NCBI GenBank assembly: GCA_001414485.1
Contig: LLEY01000014.1
Coordinates: 496,001-560,000, forward strand
DNA from: Calycina herbarum
Lineage: Eukaryota; Ascomycota; Leotiomycetes; Helotiales; Pezizellaceae
DNA: 64,000 nucleotides
Direction of reading: 5' to 3'
Of the stretch, positions 63,976-64,000 are shown in pieces (within the stretch, counting starts at the first letter, position 1; the number at the start of each line of letters is the position of its first letter). Below the pieces are notes generated by a model. That model was given only the letters and a program-made list of their open reading frames with translations. It did no database searches and was not told where the DNA came from. Position numbers and translations under genes: made by a program.

Positions 63976-64000
63976 CTATCCTCTTCTTAGACTAGCGTGT

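Larger units (their letters stand above)
61940..64000 (-). mobile_element. P3: pogo/Fot-type transposon, interrupted twice and cut by the window end
   Basis: Left terminal repeat 61940-61988 (acgtagtttattattaag, homologous to P1) after TA at 61938-61939. The internal sequence parallels P1 (59.9-60.85 kb) in the same orientation. It is interrupted by a solo-LTR-like element (62978-63335) and by G4 at 63511. The right end is outside the window. Confidence 0.82.

Overview
The window is nuclear DNA of a filamentous ascomycete (Pezizomycotina). Short introns of about 47-104 bp, with GTNNGN donors and CTRAC-like branch points, interrupt typical fungal genes. Protein content and gene style fit Leotiomycetes (Helotiales/Sclerotiniaceae-like); that rank is an inference. 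Two compartments meet near 32.5-32.8 kb.

Gene compartment (1-32,464; normal base composition). In order: a small, possibly N-myristoylated basic protein (148-606 +); a wax synthase/TRI7-like membrane acyltransferase (1009-2159 -, 3 exons); SWR1, the H2A.Z-depositing remodeller (3121-7986 -); a complex I NDUFB8-type subunit (8382-9048 +, 4 exons with an 8-codon exon), divergent from SWR1; a 520-aa conserved fungal protein of unknown function (9647-11479 +, 5 exons); a SCOC-type short coiled-coil protein (12102-12634 -); a 5.8-kb stretch with no gene I can support; a WSC-domain, probably GPI-anchored protein (18397-19048 +); a degenerate minisatellite (19750-20092); REV1 (20294-23968 -); an Osh6/7-type oxysterol-binding-related lipid transfer protein (24518-26622 -, 7 exons); and a Mug190/tricalbin-like SMP-C2 protein (28340-32464 +, 5 exons). 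The last two are both lipid transfer/membrane contact-site proteins, arranged head to head across a 1.7-kb gap.

Repeat compartment (about 32.7 kb to the end). This is extremely TA-rich, with CA and TG dinucleotides nearly gone: the signature of repeat-induced point mutation (RIP). Almost all of it resolves into nested transposons whose target-site duplications (TSDs) can still be read. A pogo/Fot-type DNA transposon P1 (32843-61517) was split by chromodomain Ty3/Gypsy element G1 (33101-59909). G1 was hit by a different Gypsy element B (34400-39055, RT/RNase H core missing) and by G2 (41393-56729). G2 contains an internally shortened pogo copy P2 (44537-45662) and the youngest Gypsy element G3 (45754-53029). 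To the right lies a second pogo copy P3 (from 61940), carrying a 358-bp solo-LTR-like insertion and the first LTR of a fourth Gypsy element G4 that runs off the window.

G1, G2 and G3 are all minus-strand elements (gag at the right, pol to the left). Each has, between the pol end and its left LTR, a plus-strand antisense reading frame for a Lys/Glu-rich coiled-coil protein. In G3 its stop overlaps the pol stop tail to tail. This antisense passenger gene is the most unusual thing I see. Coordinates of decayed coding segments inside transposons are approximate; LTR, TIR and TSD coordinates were read base by base.
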